A stretch of 64,000 bases of DNA from Actinomycetaceae bacterium (GTDB taxonomy: Bacteria > Actinomycetota > Actinomycetes > Actinomycetales > Actinomycetaceae): assembly GCA_028724265.1 (NCBI GenBank), contig JAQYDG010000001.1, forward strand, positions 124,001 through 188,000, written 5' to 3'. Below, piece by piece: positions 25,856-34,626 of the stretch. Position 1 is the first letter of the stretch. Each line of letters opens with the position of its first letter. Both the position numbers and the translations under genes were made by a program. A model generated the notes under the pieces. It saw nothing but the letters and a program-made list of their open reading frames with translations, ran no database searches and was not told where the DNA came from.

Positions 25856-26740
25856 ATGTTCGCATCTATACATTCGAAGATCGTTGCCGGTCTGAGTATG
25901 ATCGCTCTGCTGGCAGCAGGGTGTTCGTCAAACGCAGTGAGTCCCTCAGATGTTGCGTCATCCCAGGATGGCCAGGGGACAAGTGCTGGGGCGCAGTCGG
26001 GAAAAGCGCTGAGCCACATCAAGGATTCGGGAACCCTCAAAGTTGGGACTGAAGCGCAGTACGCTCCATACGAATTCAAAGATAAAGAGGCCAATTTCGC
26101 CGGTGCGGATATTGTGTTGGCTCAAAAGATTGCCGATAAACTCGGCGTGAAACTGCAAGTGGTGGATATGTCGTTCGACGGCATTATTCCTGCTGTTCAG
26201 TCTGGCCAGGTTGATCTGGGTATTGCGGCATTTTCTACCACTCCTGACCGCGCGAAAGTCATTGATTTTTCCGATCCTTACGAGAAGTCTGCGCAAGTGC
26301 TGATTGTTGCTGCTCAGAAGAAAGATACGTATACCACAGCTGCTTCGCTCAAAGGTCAGAAGGTAGGTGCTCAGAAGGGATCAATCCAGTCGCAGCTGGT
26401 GACCCAAGGTTTGCCTGACTCGACGCTTTTTGAAGCAGAAAAGTACCCTAACCTTGCGCTGGAAACTCAAAATGGCAATATTGCCGGATTCGTGGTGGAT
26501 CAGGCTGTGGGCAATCAACTGGTTGACACGTCCAATGGTGCCCTCGCCGCGTCCAGTTTTAAGTTCGACGATTCTGTTGCGCAGGTCGGTAAAGCGGTCG
26601 TGATGGCGAAAGGTAATGACGATCTGAAATCGGCAGTCGATGACGTGATCAAGCAGATGACGGCTGATGGATCGTATAAGAAAGCCTACGACGATGCTGT
26701 GAAGCTCGCTGCGTCGCTCGGCTTGAATTCCGACAATTAA
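25856..26740 (+). CDS. Polar amino acid ABC importer, binding lipoprotein
   Basis: Family 3 extracellular solute-binding protein, 294 residues. Lipobox 'LAAGC' with Cys near residue 23. The mature domain begins around residue 60 with 'GTLKVGTEAQYAPYEFKD', the hallmark of His/Arg/Gln/Glu-type binding proteins, and continues with 'IIPAVQSGQVDLGIAAFSTT'. ATG 25856 follows AAAGGAGAGG. The upstream 166-base spacer has a repeated TGACGTC (25793-25799 and 25806-25812) and the related pair CTATTCGATGA/CTATTCAATGA, possible regulator sites. Ligand is unknown beyond 'polar amino acid'. Confidence 0.9.
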   Translation: MFASIHSKIVAGLSMIALLAAGCSSNAVSPSDVASSQDGQGTSAGAQSGKALSHIKDSGTLKVGTEAQYAPYEFKDKEANFAGADIVLAQKIADKLGVKLQVVDMSFDGIIPAVQSGQVDLGIAAFSTTPDRAKVIDFSDPYEKSAQVLIVAAQKKDTYTTAASLKGQKVGAQKGSIQSQLVTQGLPDSTLFEAEKYPNLALETQNGNIAGFVVDQAVGNQLVDTSNGALAASSFKFDDSVAQVGKAVVMAKGNDDLKSAVDDVIKQMTADGSYKKAYDDAVKLAASLGLNSDN

Positions 26741-26769
26741 AACCGAGGAACACGGCAGCTAACTCACGA

Positions 26770-26830
26770 ACCAGAGCTGGGCGCTCTGTTCCAGGGTGCT
26801 CTCCCGCAGAGCCCTGCGCTCAGCTCTGGT
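26770..26830 (+). promoter_or_regulatory. Large intercistronic hairpin
   Basis: ACCAGAGCTG (26770-26779) pairs perfectly with CAGCTCTGGT (26821-26830), enclosing a second hairpin (CAGGGTGCTCT with AGAGCCCTG). No T-tract follows. It probably stabilises the binding-protein mRNA or partially attenuates the permease and ATPase, a common way to make binding protein in excess. Confidence 0.7.
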
Positions 26831-26854
26831 CTGTTTGAACGTTGAGGATTTTGA

Positions 26855-27553
26855 ATGAGTTTCTTTCTCGCAATGTGGCAGCTGGTCACAAACTATTGGC
26901 CGTTTTTTCTCCAGGGTGTGCGTGCAACGCTGATTATTGCCCTGTTCACCGTCATTTTTGGCCTGATCCTCGGGATCGTCTTGACGTTGATGCGCCTGAG
27001 CCGATTCCGACTTCTGCGGTGGCCAGCGAATGCGTATGTGGAGTTTTTCCGTGACACACCGCTTCTTGTTCAGTTGATGTTTATCTTTTACGGGCTGCCG
27101 ATGGTGGGGATACAGTTCCCGGACGTTTCTTTTATCCCCGACTTTTCTCGTTTCATGGCCGGTATCGTCGCCATGAGTATGAACTCGTGCGCGTATGTGT
27201 CGGAGATCATTCGTGCAGGTATTCAGGCTGTTGATGACGGGCAGATGGAAGCAGCACGGTCAATAGGATTTACGCACGCACAGTCGATGAAACTCGTGGT
27301 CTTACCGCAGGCTGTGCGCAATATTCTTCCGGCGCTTGGAAACGAGTTCGTCACCGATATCAAAGAGTCGTCGATCGTGTCTGTGATCGGTATCAGCGAT
27401 TTGATGTTTAATACGAATTCAGTGATCGCAGTGACGTATCAGTCGCTGCCTGCTATCGCGATTACCGCGATTATCTATTTTATTATGACCTTTGTGACCT
27501 CACGCCTGGTGGCGCTGCTTGAAAAGAGGATGAATCATGCCCGTCGATCATAG
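26855..27553 (+). CDS. Polar amino acid ABC importer, permease
   Basis: HisM/GlnP-family permease of 232 residues with about five hydrophobic helices. The N-terminal signature '[20 protein letters not shown]' and the EAA-type loop '[20 protein letters not shown]' identify the family. '[20 protein letters not shown]' is the conserved stretch between. ATG 26855 follows GAGGA. A single permease gene implies a homodimeric channel. The ATPase gene overlaps its end by 17 bases. Confidence 0.9.
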   Translation: MSFFLAMWQLVTNYWPFFLQGVRATLIIALFTVIFGLILGIVLTLMRLSRFRLLRWPANAYVEFFRDTPLLVQLMFIFYGLPMVGIQFPDVSFIPDFSRFMAGIVAMSMNSCAYVSEIIRAGIQAVDDGQMEAARSIGFTHAQSMKLVVLPQAVRNILPALGNEFVTDIKESSIVSVIGISDLMFNTNSVIAVTYQSLPAIAITAIIYFIMTFVTSRLVALLEKRMNHARRS

Positions 27554-28337
27554 TCAGAATAACGGTTTGTCCCCTGTGAGCGGTGACGCTGTACCGCAGG
27601 TTAACGATGCTGCTTTTCTGGATGTACGCGATGTCCATAAGAGTTTCGGCAAGCGCGAAGTTCTCAAGGGAATCACTACTCAGTTCCACAAGGGTGAAGT
27701 GGTGTCCATTATTGGCCCGTCGGGCAGTGGCAAGTCTACGTTTTTGAGGTGTCTCAACCTTCTTGAGGTTCCCACATCTGGGTCGGTTATCCTCGATGGC
27801 GTCGATTTGACGGCAAAAAAGACAGATATCGATGCGCAACGTCAAAAAATGGGGATGGTGTTCCAGCAGTTCAACCTCTTCACGAACATGAACGTGCTGA
27901 AGAATTTGACCCTGGCGCCGATGACGATCAAACACGTCAGCGCCTCGGACGCACAGCAGAAAGCGATGACGCTTTTGGATCGCGTCGGTCTGCGAGACTA
28001 TGCGCACGCCTATCCCAGTGAACTCTCCGGAGGCCAAAAACAGCGTATCGCCATCGTTCGCGCACTCATGATGGAACCTGAAGCCCTGCTGTTTGACGAG
28101 CCGACATCTGCTCTGGATCCAGAAATGGTGGGCGAAGTTCTTTCTGTGATGCAGGATCTGGCGCGCGACGGGATGACGATGATCGTTGTGACCCACGAGA
28201 TGCGTTTTGCCAGGGAGGTTTCCAGCCGCACAATGTTCCTCGATAACGGCGTGATTGCTGAGGATAAGCCGAGCCACGAGCTGTTTGAGCATCCGGAGTC
28301 GCAAAGGCTTCAAAGTTTCCTGCACAAGGTGCTCTAG
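27537..28337 (+). CDS. Polar amino acid ABC importer, ATPase
   Basis: GlnQ/HisP-type ATPase, 266 residues. Walker A 'GPSGSGKST', signature 'LSGGQKQR', Walker B '[16 protein letters not shown]' and switch 'VVTHEM' are all intact. A polar N-terminal extension of about 20 residues precedes the usual start of the domain ('[13 protein letters not shown]'). ATG 27537 lies within the permease gene after AGAGGA, giving a 17-base overlap and translational coupling. Last gene of this importer; no obvious terminator follows in the 133-base spacer. Confidence 0.9.
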   Translation: MPVDHSQNNGLSPVSGDAVPQVNDAAFLDVRDVHKSFGKREVLKGITTQFHKGEVVSIIGPSGSGKSTFLRCLNLLEVPTSGSVILDGVDLTAKKTDIDAQRQKMGMVFQQFNLFTNMNVLKNLTLAPMTIKHVSASDAQQKAMTLLDRVGLRDYAHAYPSELSGGQKQRIAIVRALMMEPEALLFDEPTSALDPEMVGEVLSVMQDLARDGMTMIVVTHEMRFAREVSSRTMFLDNGVIAEDKPSHELFEHPESQRLQSFLHKVL

Positions 28338-28470
28338 GCTGAACATTTCCTTGGCGAATGTGCCGGGGTGTGTGCGAGGACGGTATGCCTCTACTAGGAT
28401 ATGTGACGCCTTAACGATATGCGTGTCTATCCAGGCAGGGCACTGAGGGAAACTGGGGAGGGGGCTCGGG

Positions 28471-29982
28471 ATGCACGATGCGATGAATTTTGCGCAGTCC
28501 TTGGATCACGCGGCGTGGATGCATCCGAACCGCTCGTCCATCACCTACGGTGTGCAGCACTGGACGGTTGGTGAGTCAGCACAGACGTCTCGCCGTATCG
28601 CACAGCTCTTAATACAAGTGGGTGTTGCGCGCGGCGATCGGGTCATGATGGTGGCGCATAATTCCCCCTACCACTTCCTGGTGTATATCGCGTGTGCTCG
28701 GCTTGGTGCCGTCTTTGTGCCGGTGTTCTGGCGTCAGAGTGCAGCTCAGTTACAGGAGATTGTGAATTTTATTGCGCCGCGCGTGTTGGTTGCGGATGCA
28801 GAGGTGGCAGCGCTGGGATCAATGGATTCTCCGGGCACATTGACGCATTTCGTCATTGACGACGATCCGCTTTCCGGCCCGTTGGCTCCCGCACTTGCGA
28901 ATGGATACCTGAGTTTCACGGCCGCCTACACCCCGTTCTCCGGCGCATTCCTCGCTGATGGCGACCAGATTGGCAGTGAGGATCTGAACCAGGTTGAGTA
29001 TCCCACTGGCTTGGCTGCGCTTTTAGTGACGTCGGCATGCGAGAATGCAGCTGCGAATATGTGGAAGAGGACTGCTGCGCCGGATTCAGGCAGTGCTCAG
29101 CAGGAGAGCTCGTCCGTGGCACAGGGCTCGTCAGCCCCAGGGGAGAACAGCATAGGGGGTTCCAGCTCAGCGCGCCGATGTGACGCGGGGGTGCATGCGA
29201 TTGAACTGACGCATGCCAATATGTGGTGGACTGCCAGAAATCTTCGCACGGATATTGAGTATTCGAACATGGAAACGGCGCTTGTTGCCTCGCCCATGTC
29301 GCAGTTTATGGGATTCAGCTCGGCTGCTTTGGACGTTTTCGCCTCCGGTGGCCATATTGTGTTGATGCGTTCCTTTGATGCCGAGAACACCCTAGATGTG
29401 TTGGCCAGGACTCGCGTCACCCTCTTCTTTGGCATCGCTGAGATCTGGCAGGCGTTGGTGGAGAGCACGCAGTGGTCGTCCGCGGATCTGAGTCACCTTC
29501 GATATGTATTGGTCGGCGGCACGATCGCAGATTATCCGTCGCCTTCGCTCGTCGCTGCACTGGGTGCGCGTGGCTTGAATCCGATCACAGTGTGGGGCGT
29601 GGCAGAGCTCTCGGCCTCAGGAACCTTGCTGCCGTGGGATCGTGGTTTTGATCATTTGGAGTCGATCGGCTACCCATTTATGTACAACCAGGTGCGCATC
29701 GTGGATAGTGCTGCTCTGCCCGAGGATCCGGCGTTGCCTGAGAGCCCTTCCTTTTCCGAGAGCCCAGCTGTGACCGGCGGCTTAGTGTCGGTGGGTGAGG
29801 ACGCGTTGAGCGATGTCCAGCCTGGGGAAGCGGGCGAACTGGTGGTGCGCGGCCCTGCAGTTTCTCGGCGTTATTGGCATGACGAGGATCTCACAGCACG
29901 TGTCTATATTGGATCGTGGTTGCGCACGGGTGCTCGTGTTCGGGTGGATGCGAACGGCTTTTTGTGGCCTGTTGTGCCCTAA
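28471..29982 (+). pseudogene. Degenerate AMP-binding (acyl-CoA synthetase-like) protein lacking P-loop and C-terminal domain
   Basis: An open frame of 503 codons resembling the large N-terminal domain of the acyl-adenylate-forming family: 'RGDRVMMVAHNSPYHFLVYI' near residues 55-74 and the late region 'GEAGELVVRGPAVSRRYWHD'. Key parts are missing. The Ser/Gly/Thr-rich ATP loop (normally TSGTTGxPKG) is replaced by 'TSACEN' and an insertion of about 50 Ser/Ala-rich residues (190-240) before 'ELTHANMW'. The usual YRTGD reads 'LRTGARVRV', losing the ribose-binding Asp. The protein ends at 'GFLWPVVP', where the hinge and the catalytic-Lys domain should begin. It may be a decayed gene or a non-catalytic pseudoenzyme; the intact frame leaves both open. 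No partner is evident. Confidence 0.65.
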
Positions 29983-30089
29983 GGGCAGGATCACGCGTCG
30001 GAACACAGCGCGGCGCAACGTTGTCGCATTGTGTGTTCGCCCACATGTATCTGGTGACGTCCGTGTGCGGATTGTCTGCTCATTTCCGC

Positions 30090-30095
30090 TATAGT
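30090..30095 (+). promoter_or_regulatory. Possible -10 box (TATAGT) of the oligopeptide importer operon
   Basis: A TATAGT in the spacer between the AMP-binding frame and the peptide importer, about 110 bases before the first start codon. No convincing -35 partner is seen. Confidence 0.3.
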
Positions 30096-30204
30096 ACGTA
30101 GAAATGACACCAGGTGACGCGGGTGCTTGAAGGTGAGCACGCCAGCATGTGGCCTCAGCGTCTGCGGTAGCTTAGAGTCATCACCCGATGAATGGAGGCT
30201 GCTC

Positions 30205-31188
30205 TTGCTCAGATACCTCGGTCGAAAAGTGTTGAGCTGGTTCGTCATGATTTTTGTTGCGACGAATTTGGTTTACTTCCTTGCGAGTGCTTTTTTGGAT
30301 CCGCGCGCGAACTACTTCGGTCGGCGCCCCCCAGTGCCAGAATCTCAGGTGGATGCGATCCTGACGCCGATGAATTTGAACGATAAGGTTCCGATTCTTG
30401 AACGGTGGTGGGCGTGGCTCAAGGGGATCCTGCTCCATTGGGACTGGGGTCAGGGATTCGTCCAGAAATCGGTGAACGACGCTATTTCTCACCGCATGTG
30501 GGTGTCGGCAGAGCTGGTGATGGGTGCGACGATCCTCGCCGTTATTGTCGGTGTGGCTCTGGGCGTGTATACAGCCTCGCGTCAGTACAAGCTCTCCGAT
30601 CGTATTTGGCAGGCAGTGTCGCTGGTCGCCATGAATACGCACACCGTGGTCGCTGCTGTGGTGCTGGTGTTCTTGGCTGTTCAGATCAACAGAGCGACGG
30701 GGCACACCATCTTTTATGTGACGGGCAATGCGGGTGGTGCCACAACCAATATATTTGCGGCTCTCCTTCAGCTTTTCCAAAAGCTTGCGTTGCCGACGAT
30801 TTCGCTCGTGTTCATTTCCTATGCGTCCTATCACCTCACACAGCGTTCGCTGCTGTTGGACAACATTGAAATGGATTATGTGCGTACAGCGCGGGCGAAG
30901 GGCTTGACGCGTCACCAAGCGATCCGCAAGCACGCACTCCGGACGTCCATCATCCCCGTGGCAACCTCTGTTGCGTTCTCGATTCCCGGAGTCTTTACGG
31001 GTGCGACGCTGACTGAATCCATCTATGCATGGCAGGGCATGGGTCAGTATTTGGTGCAGACCATTTCGAAGAACGATGTGAATGGTGTGGTCGCCACCGC
31101 GGCCTTTACCGCAGTACTGACGGCGGTAGGAGCTATTCTTTCGGATATCTTCGTTGTTGCTCTCGATCCACGCGTGCGCGTGAGCTAG
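30205..31188 (+). CDS. Oligopeptide ABC importer permease, DppB/OppB type
   Basis: First membrane subunit of a peptide importer, 327 residues. The TTG at 30205 is preferred: GGAGG lies six bases upstream and the protein then begins 'LLRYLGRKVLSWFVMIFVAT', the usual DppB start; the ATG/GTG-open frame from 30127 adds 26 unconserved residues. About six helices. The loop 'DYVRTARAKGLTRHQAIRKH' is the DppB EAA motif. Followed after 10 bases by the second permease. Confidence 0.88.
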   Translation: MLRYLGRKVLSWFVMIFVATNLVYFLASAFLDPRANYFGRRPPVPESQVDAILTPMNLNDKVPILERWWAWLKGILLHWDWGQGFVQKSVNDAISHRMWVSAELVMGATILAVIVGVALGVYTASRQYKLSDRIWQAVSLVAMNTHTVVAAVVLVFLAVQINRATGHTIFYVTGNAGGATTNIFAALLQLFQKLALPTISLVFISYASYHLTQRSLLLDNIEMDYVRTARAKGLTRHQAIRKHALRTSIIPVATSVAFSIPGVFTGATLTESIYAWQGMGQYLVQTISKNDVNGVVATAAFTAVLTAVGAILSDIFVVALDPRVRVS

Positions 31189-31198
31189 GGGACGTGTG

Positions 31199-32194
31199 AT
31201 GAACGAAATGGACATGAACAATCAGGATCGCAATGTGGCGCTCAATGATCGCGTGGTCGCAGGCCCTGATGTGGTGAATGTTGCCGTCCCGACGCGGGAG
31301 GAAGCAGTGTCGCAAGGATCGCGTCAGGCAGAAAAACACCTCTCAATGTTCGCGTTGTACCGGCGGCGTTTTATGCGCAACAAACCGGCTGTGGCTGGTC
31401 TGATTATTTTTGTGGTGCTTGCCTTTTTCGCCGTGTTCGGCAATATGATCGGCAATCGCTGGACTTTTGAATATCTGGATTTTACAGCCCTGACGGCTCC
31501 TCCAAGCCCCCGACACTGGTTTGGAACCACGGTGGGTGGGAATGACCTGTATGCTCAAGTCATCCATGGCCTCGGGCGTTCCTTGATTATCGCGCTCGTT
31601 GTCTCCATCGTCACCACAGCAATTTCTGCTTTCGTCGGCGCGGCTGCAGCGTTTTTGGGTGGGACGCCGGAAAAGATCATTCTGACGATTATCCACTTTA
31701 TGCTGATCATTCCCTCGTTCCTCCTGATCGCCATGTTGGTTGCGGGGTCTGGTGGCGACTGGAAAATCCTGATCGGCGTCATGATCCTCTTCGGTTGGAT
31801 GTATCAGGCGCGCGTCATATGGTCGTTAGCTATTTCTATCCGGGAGCGTGAATATGTGACGGCAGCGCGCTTCATGGGCGTGCCGGGGTGGAAGATTATC
31901 AGCAAGCACATTGTGCCCAATATCGGCTCGCTATTGATTATCAACGCAACGCTGGGTGTGGTCAGCACAGTGATGAGCGAGACTGGTCTTTCGTTCCTCG
32001 GCCTCGGCGTGCAGCTGCCAGACGTGTCCTTAGGTAATCTGCTGACTGCTGGTGCAGCATCGGTACAGTCGGCACCCTGGATTTTCTTCTTCCCTGCCGG
32101 CGTGTTGATGCTGCTGACTGTGTCGATGGCGCTGATTGCTGACGGCTTGCGTGACGCGCTGGATCCAAACTCATCTGCAGGAGGTCAACTGTGA
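31199..32194 (+). CDS. Oligopeptide ABC importer permease, DppC/OppC type
   Basis: Second membrane subunit, 331 residues, with a polar N-terminal extension of about 50 residues before 'FALYRRRFMRNKPAVAGLII', the usual DppC start. 'YVTAARFMGVPGWKIISKHI' is the EAA loop. 'SETGLSFLGLGVQLPDVSLG' is the family's C-terminal signature. ATG 31199 follows AGGGGA; GTG 31196 is an immediate alternative. The stop overlaps the next GTG (GTGA), linking it to the ATPase. Confidence 0.88.
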   Translation: MNEMDMNNQDRNVALNDRVVAGPDVVNVAVPTREEAVSQGSRQAEKHLSMFALYRRRFMRNKPAVAGLIIFVVLAFFAVFGNMIGNRWTFEYLDFTALTAPPSPRHWFGTTVGGNDLYAQVIHGLGRSLIIALVVSIVTTAISAFVGAAAAFLGGTPEKIILTIIHFMLIIPSFLLIAMLVAGSGGDWKILIGVMILFGWMYQARVIWSLAISIREREYVTAARFMGVPGWKIISKHIVPNIGSLLIINATLGVVSTVMSETGLSFLGLGVQLPDVSLGNLLTAGAASVQSAPWIFFFPAGVLMLLTVSMALIADGLRDALDPNSSAGGQL

Positions 32195-34347
32195 GCGATC
32201 CAATCCTTTCTATCCGTGATCTGCACGTGTCGTTTCCGTCTGAAGCTGGCCGCGTGGACGCGGTGCGTGGAGTCTCGTTCGATCTGTATCCTGGGCGCAC
32301 CCTCGGCATCGTGGGTGAATCGGGATCGGGGAAGTCCGTCACGTCGCTGGCGGTGATGGGTTTGCTTCCCGCCTATGCCTCGATTACCGGTTCGGTTAAG
32401 TTGGCAGGCGAAGAACTGCTGGGCAAGACCGACGAGCAGATGAGCGCCTATCGAGGCAAAGAGATGGGGATGATTTTCCAGGATCCTCTCTCAGCGTTGA
32501 CGCCGGTATTCGATATCGGTACTCAGATCGTCGAGGCTATTCAGGCACACGATAAGAAAGTCTCCGATAAGGCTGCGTGGGCGCGAGCCGTGGATCTGTT
32601 GGATCTTGTCGGTATCCCGAAACCTGAACAGCGCGTCAAGTCGTTCCCCCATGAATTTTCCGGCGGCATGCGCCAGCGCGTTGTGATTGCAATGGCGATT
32701 GCGAATAATCCGCGCGTGCTGATCTGCGATGAACCGACCACGGCGCTCGACGTCACGATTCAGGCTCAAATTCTGGATGTGATCAAAAAAGCGCAGGCTG
32801 AAACCGGCGCGGCAGCCATCATGATTACACACGATATGGGCGTCGTTGCGGGAATGGCTGATGACGTGATCGTGATGTATGCAGGTAAGCCTGTGGAAGC
32901 GGGGGCGGTGGATAGTATCTTCTACGAGCCGCATATGCCCTACACCATCGGGCTGCTCGGCTCGATACCACGGTCGGATCGTCGGCGCACCGATCCGCTG
33001 ACGCCGATTTCCGGCAATCCGCCAACGGTGATTAATTTCCCTGATATTTGCCCGTTCTACGAGCGGTGCCCGATTCATACAGATGCATGCTTACAGGCTG
33101 AACCGCGTTTGACACCTGTTGCAAGCGCTGAACGTTCAGTGGATGCATCTGGCGTGGCGGCGTCAATTGATGACCTGCTGACGAACCCCGAGCAGACTGG
33201 ATCGATTTTTATTCACTCGGCTGCGTGCGTGCGCGGGGACAAAATTGTGGATGGCGCATTGAATGGCAAGGCGTTGTTCCCCGTTCCTGAACTTCCGCCC
33301 GATTCGATGGAGGGCATTCCCCGCTCGGAACGGACAACGGTTCTGGAAGTCAAAGACCTCGTTAAGGTGTTCCCCCTGATGAAGGGGGCGTTGGTGAAGC
33401 GGCGCGTCGGAAACGTCTACGCGGTCAACGGTATTAGCTTCGATTTGAAGCAGGGTGAAACGCTTGCGATCGTGGGTGAATCTGGATCGGGAAAATCCAC
33501 TACGCTTTTGGAGATTATGGATCTCGGGGCAGGGAAGAACACGACCGGTCAGGTGATTATCAACGGCCAGGACGTCTCTGCTATGGGGGCGTTCCAGCGC
33601 CGCAAAATGCGGGCATCCATCCAGATGGTGTTCCAAGACCCGATGGGAGCCCTCGATCCGCGCATGACGGTCAAGGATATCATCGCTGAGCCCCTTCATT
33701 CTTTGGGCTACCACGGGGATATCAAGGCGCGCGTCAGGGAATTGATGGACACTGTGGGGCTTAAACCTGAACAGATGGATCGCTTCCCCGGCGCATTCTC
33801 CGGCGGACAGCGTCAACGTATCGGTTTAGCGCGCGCACTGGCCACGAATCCGGAGATCATTGTTCTGGACGAACCCGTGTCGGCGCTGGACGTCTCGATA
33901 CAGGCAGACGTCATCAATCTTCTGGATGAGTTGAAACTGAAGCTGGGACTCTCGTATCTGTTTGTTGCCCACGATCTTTCAGTGATCCACCATATCGCCG
34001 ATCGTGTTGCCGTGATGTATTTAGGGAAGTTCGTGGAGACGGGCGCGATCGATGACGTGTTTGAAAACCCCGTGCATCCCTACACGAAAGCATTGCTTTC
34101 TGCAGTGCCGATTCCAGATCCGGAGGTCGAACGCCACCGTCAGCGCACGGTATTGGTCGGCGACCTGCCCAGCCCCACCGACGATGCCCCCGGGTGCGCG
34201 TTTAGAAGCCGCTGCCCGCTCTACTCGATGTTGCCTGGGGCAGATCAGCGCACGTGCCAAACGGTGACTCCGGAACTGGTTGGCGTTGAGGGCGCGGCTG
34301 ATCACCGACAGGCATGCCATTTTGCATATGCAGATGTACAGGCCTGA
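32191..34347 (+). CDS. Oligopeptide ABC importer, fused double ATPase (DppD-DppF)
   Basis: 718 residues with two complete ATPase domains in one chain, replacing separate DppD and DppF. Domain 1 (about 1-290): Walker A 'GESGSGKSV', signature 'FSGGMRQR', Walker B 'VLICDEPTTALD'. Domain 2 (about 385-700): Walker A 'GESGSGKST', signature 'FSGGQRQR', Walker B 'IIVLDEPVSALD'. Each ends with the oligopeptide-importer C-terminal region containing Cys ('CPFYERCPIHTDAC' and 'CAFRSRCPLY'). The linker contains an extra stretch of about 40 residues. GTG 32191 overlaps the permease stop and follows AGGAGG. Fused ATPases of this kind occur elsewhere in the family. Confidence 0.9.
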   Translation: MSDPILSIRDLHVSFPSEAGRVDAVRGVSFDLYPGRTLGIVGESGSGKSVTSLAVMGLLPAYASITGSVKLAGEELLGKTDEQMSAYRGKEMGMIFQDPLSALTPVFDIGTQIVEAIQAHDKKVSDKAAWARAVDLLDLVGIPKPEQRVKSFPHEFSGGMRQRVVIAMAIANNPRVLICDEPTTALDVTIQAQILDVIKKAQAETGAAAIMITHDMGVVAGMADDVIVMYAGKPVEAGAVDSIFYEPHMPYTIGLLGSIPRSDRRRTDPLTPISGNPPTVINFPDICPFYERCPIHTDACLQAEPRLTPVASAERSVDASGVAASIDDLLTNPEQTGSIFIHSAACVRGDKIVDGALNGKALFPVPELPPDSMEGIPRSERTTVLEVKDLVKVFPLMKGALVKRRVGNVYAVNGISFDLKQGETLAIVGESGSGKSTTLLEIMDLGAGKNTTGQVIINGQDVSAMGAFQRRKMRASIQMVFQDPMGALDPRMTVKDIIAEPLHSLGYHGDIKARVRELMDTVGLKPEQMDRFPGAFSGGQRQRIGLARALATNPEIIVLDEPVSALDVSIQADVINLLDELKLKLGLSYLFVAHDLSVIHHIADRVAVMYLGKFVETGAIDDVFENPVHPYTKALLSAVPIPDPEVERHRQRTVLVGDLPSPTDDAPGCAFRSRCPLYSMLPGADQRTCQTVTPELVGVEGAADHRQACHFAYADVQA

Positions 34348-34626
34348 GTGGCGCTGAAGAGGGAACAGTACAGGCGCAGTGCAGAGTGGTCATGCAGGTT
34401 GTGATGGAAAAGAACGGACGCCGGAACATATCCTGGCGCGTACCATAGTGAGACTGCTTGTGTCCTGGTTGTTCATATAGTGGTTAATAGTTGTGTGATA
34501 TTACCCGAATAGTGCGCATACGGTGGTGCTGATGCGCTATTCTCATGTGTTAACCCTTACCATCAGGTGCACTCATACAGGTTTTATTCAGCTGTTACAG
34601 GGCACATAACAAGCAAAGGACGAAGG
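34348..34626 (+). other. 279-base spacer before the peptide-binding lipoprotein, with an imperfect inverted repeat
   Basis: No gene. At 34508-34519 and 34532-34541 an inverted repeat (AATA..GCGCAT with ATGCGCTATT, two-base bulge) could form a hairpin or operator about 90 bases before the lipoprotein start. The AT-rich stretch around 34470-34500 probably holds a promoter giving separate, higher expression of the binding protein, but I cannot pick out a clear -35/-10 pair. Confidence 0.4.
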
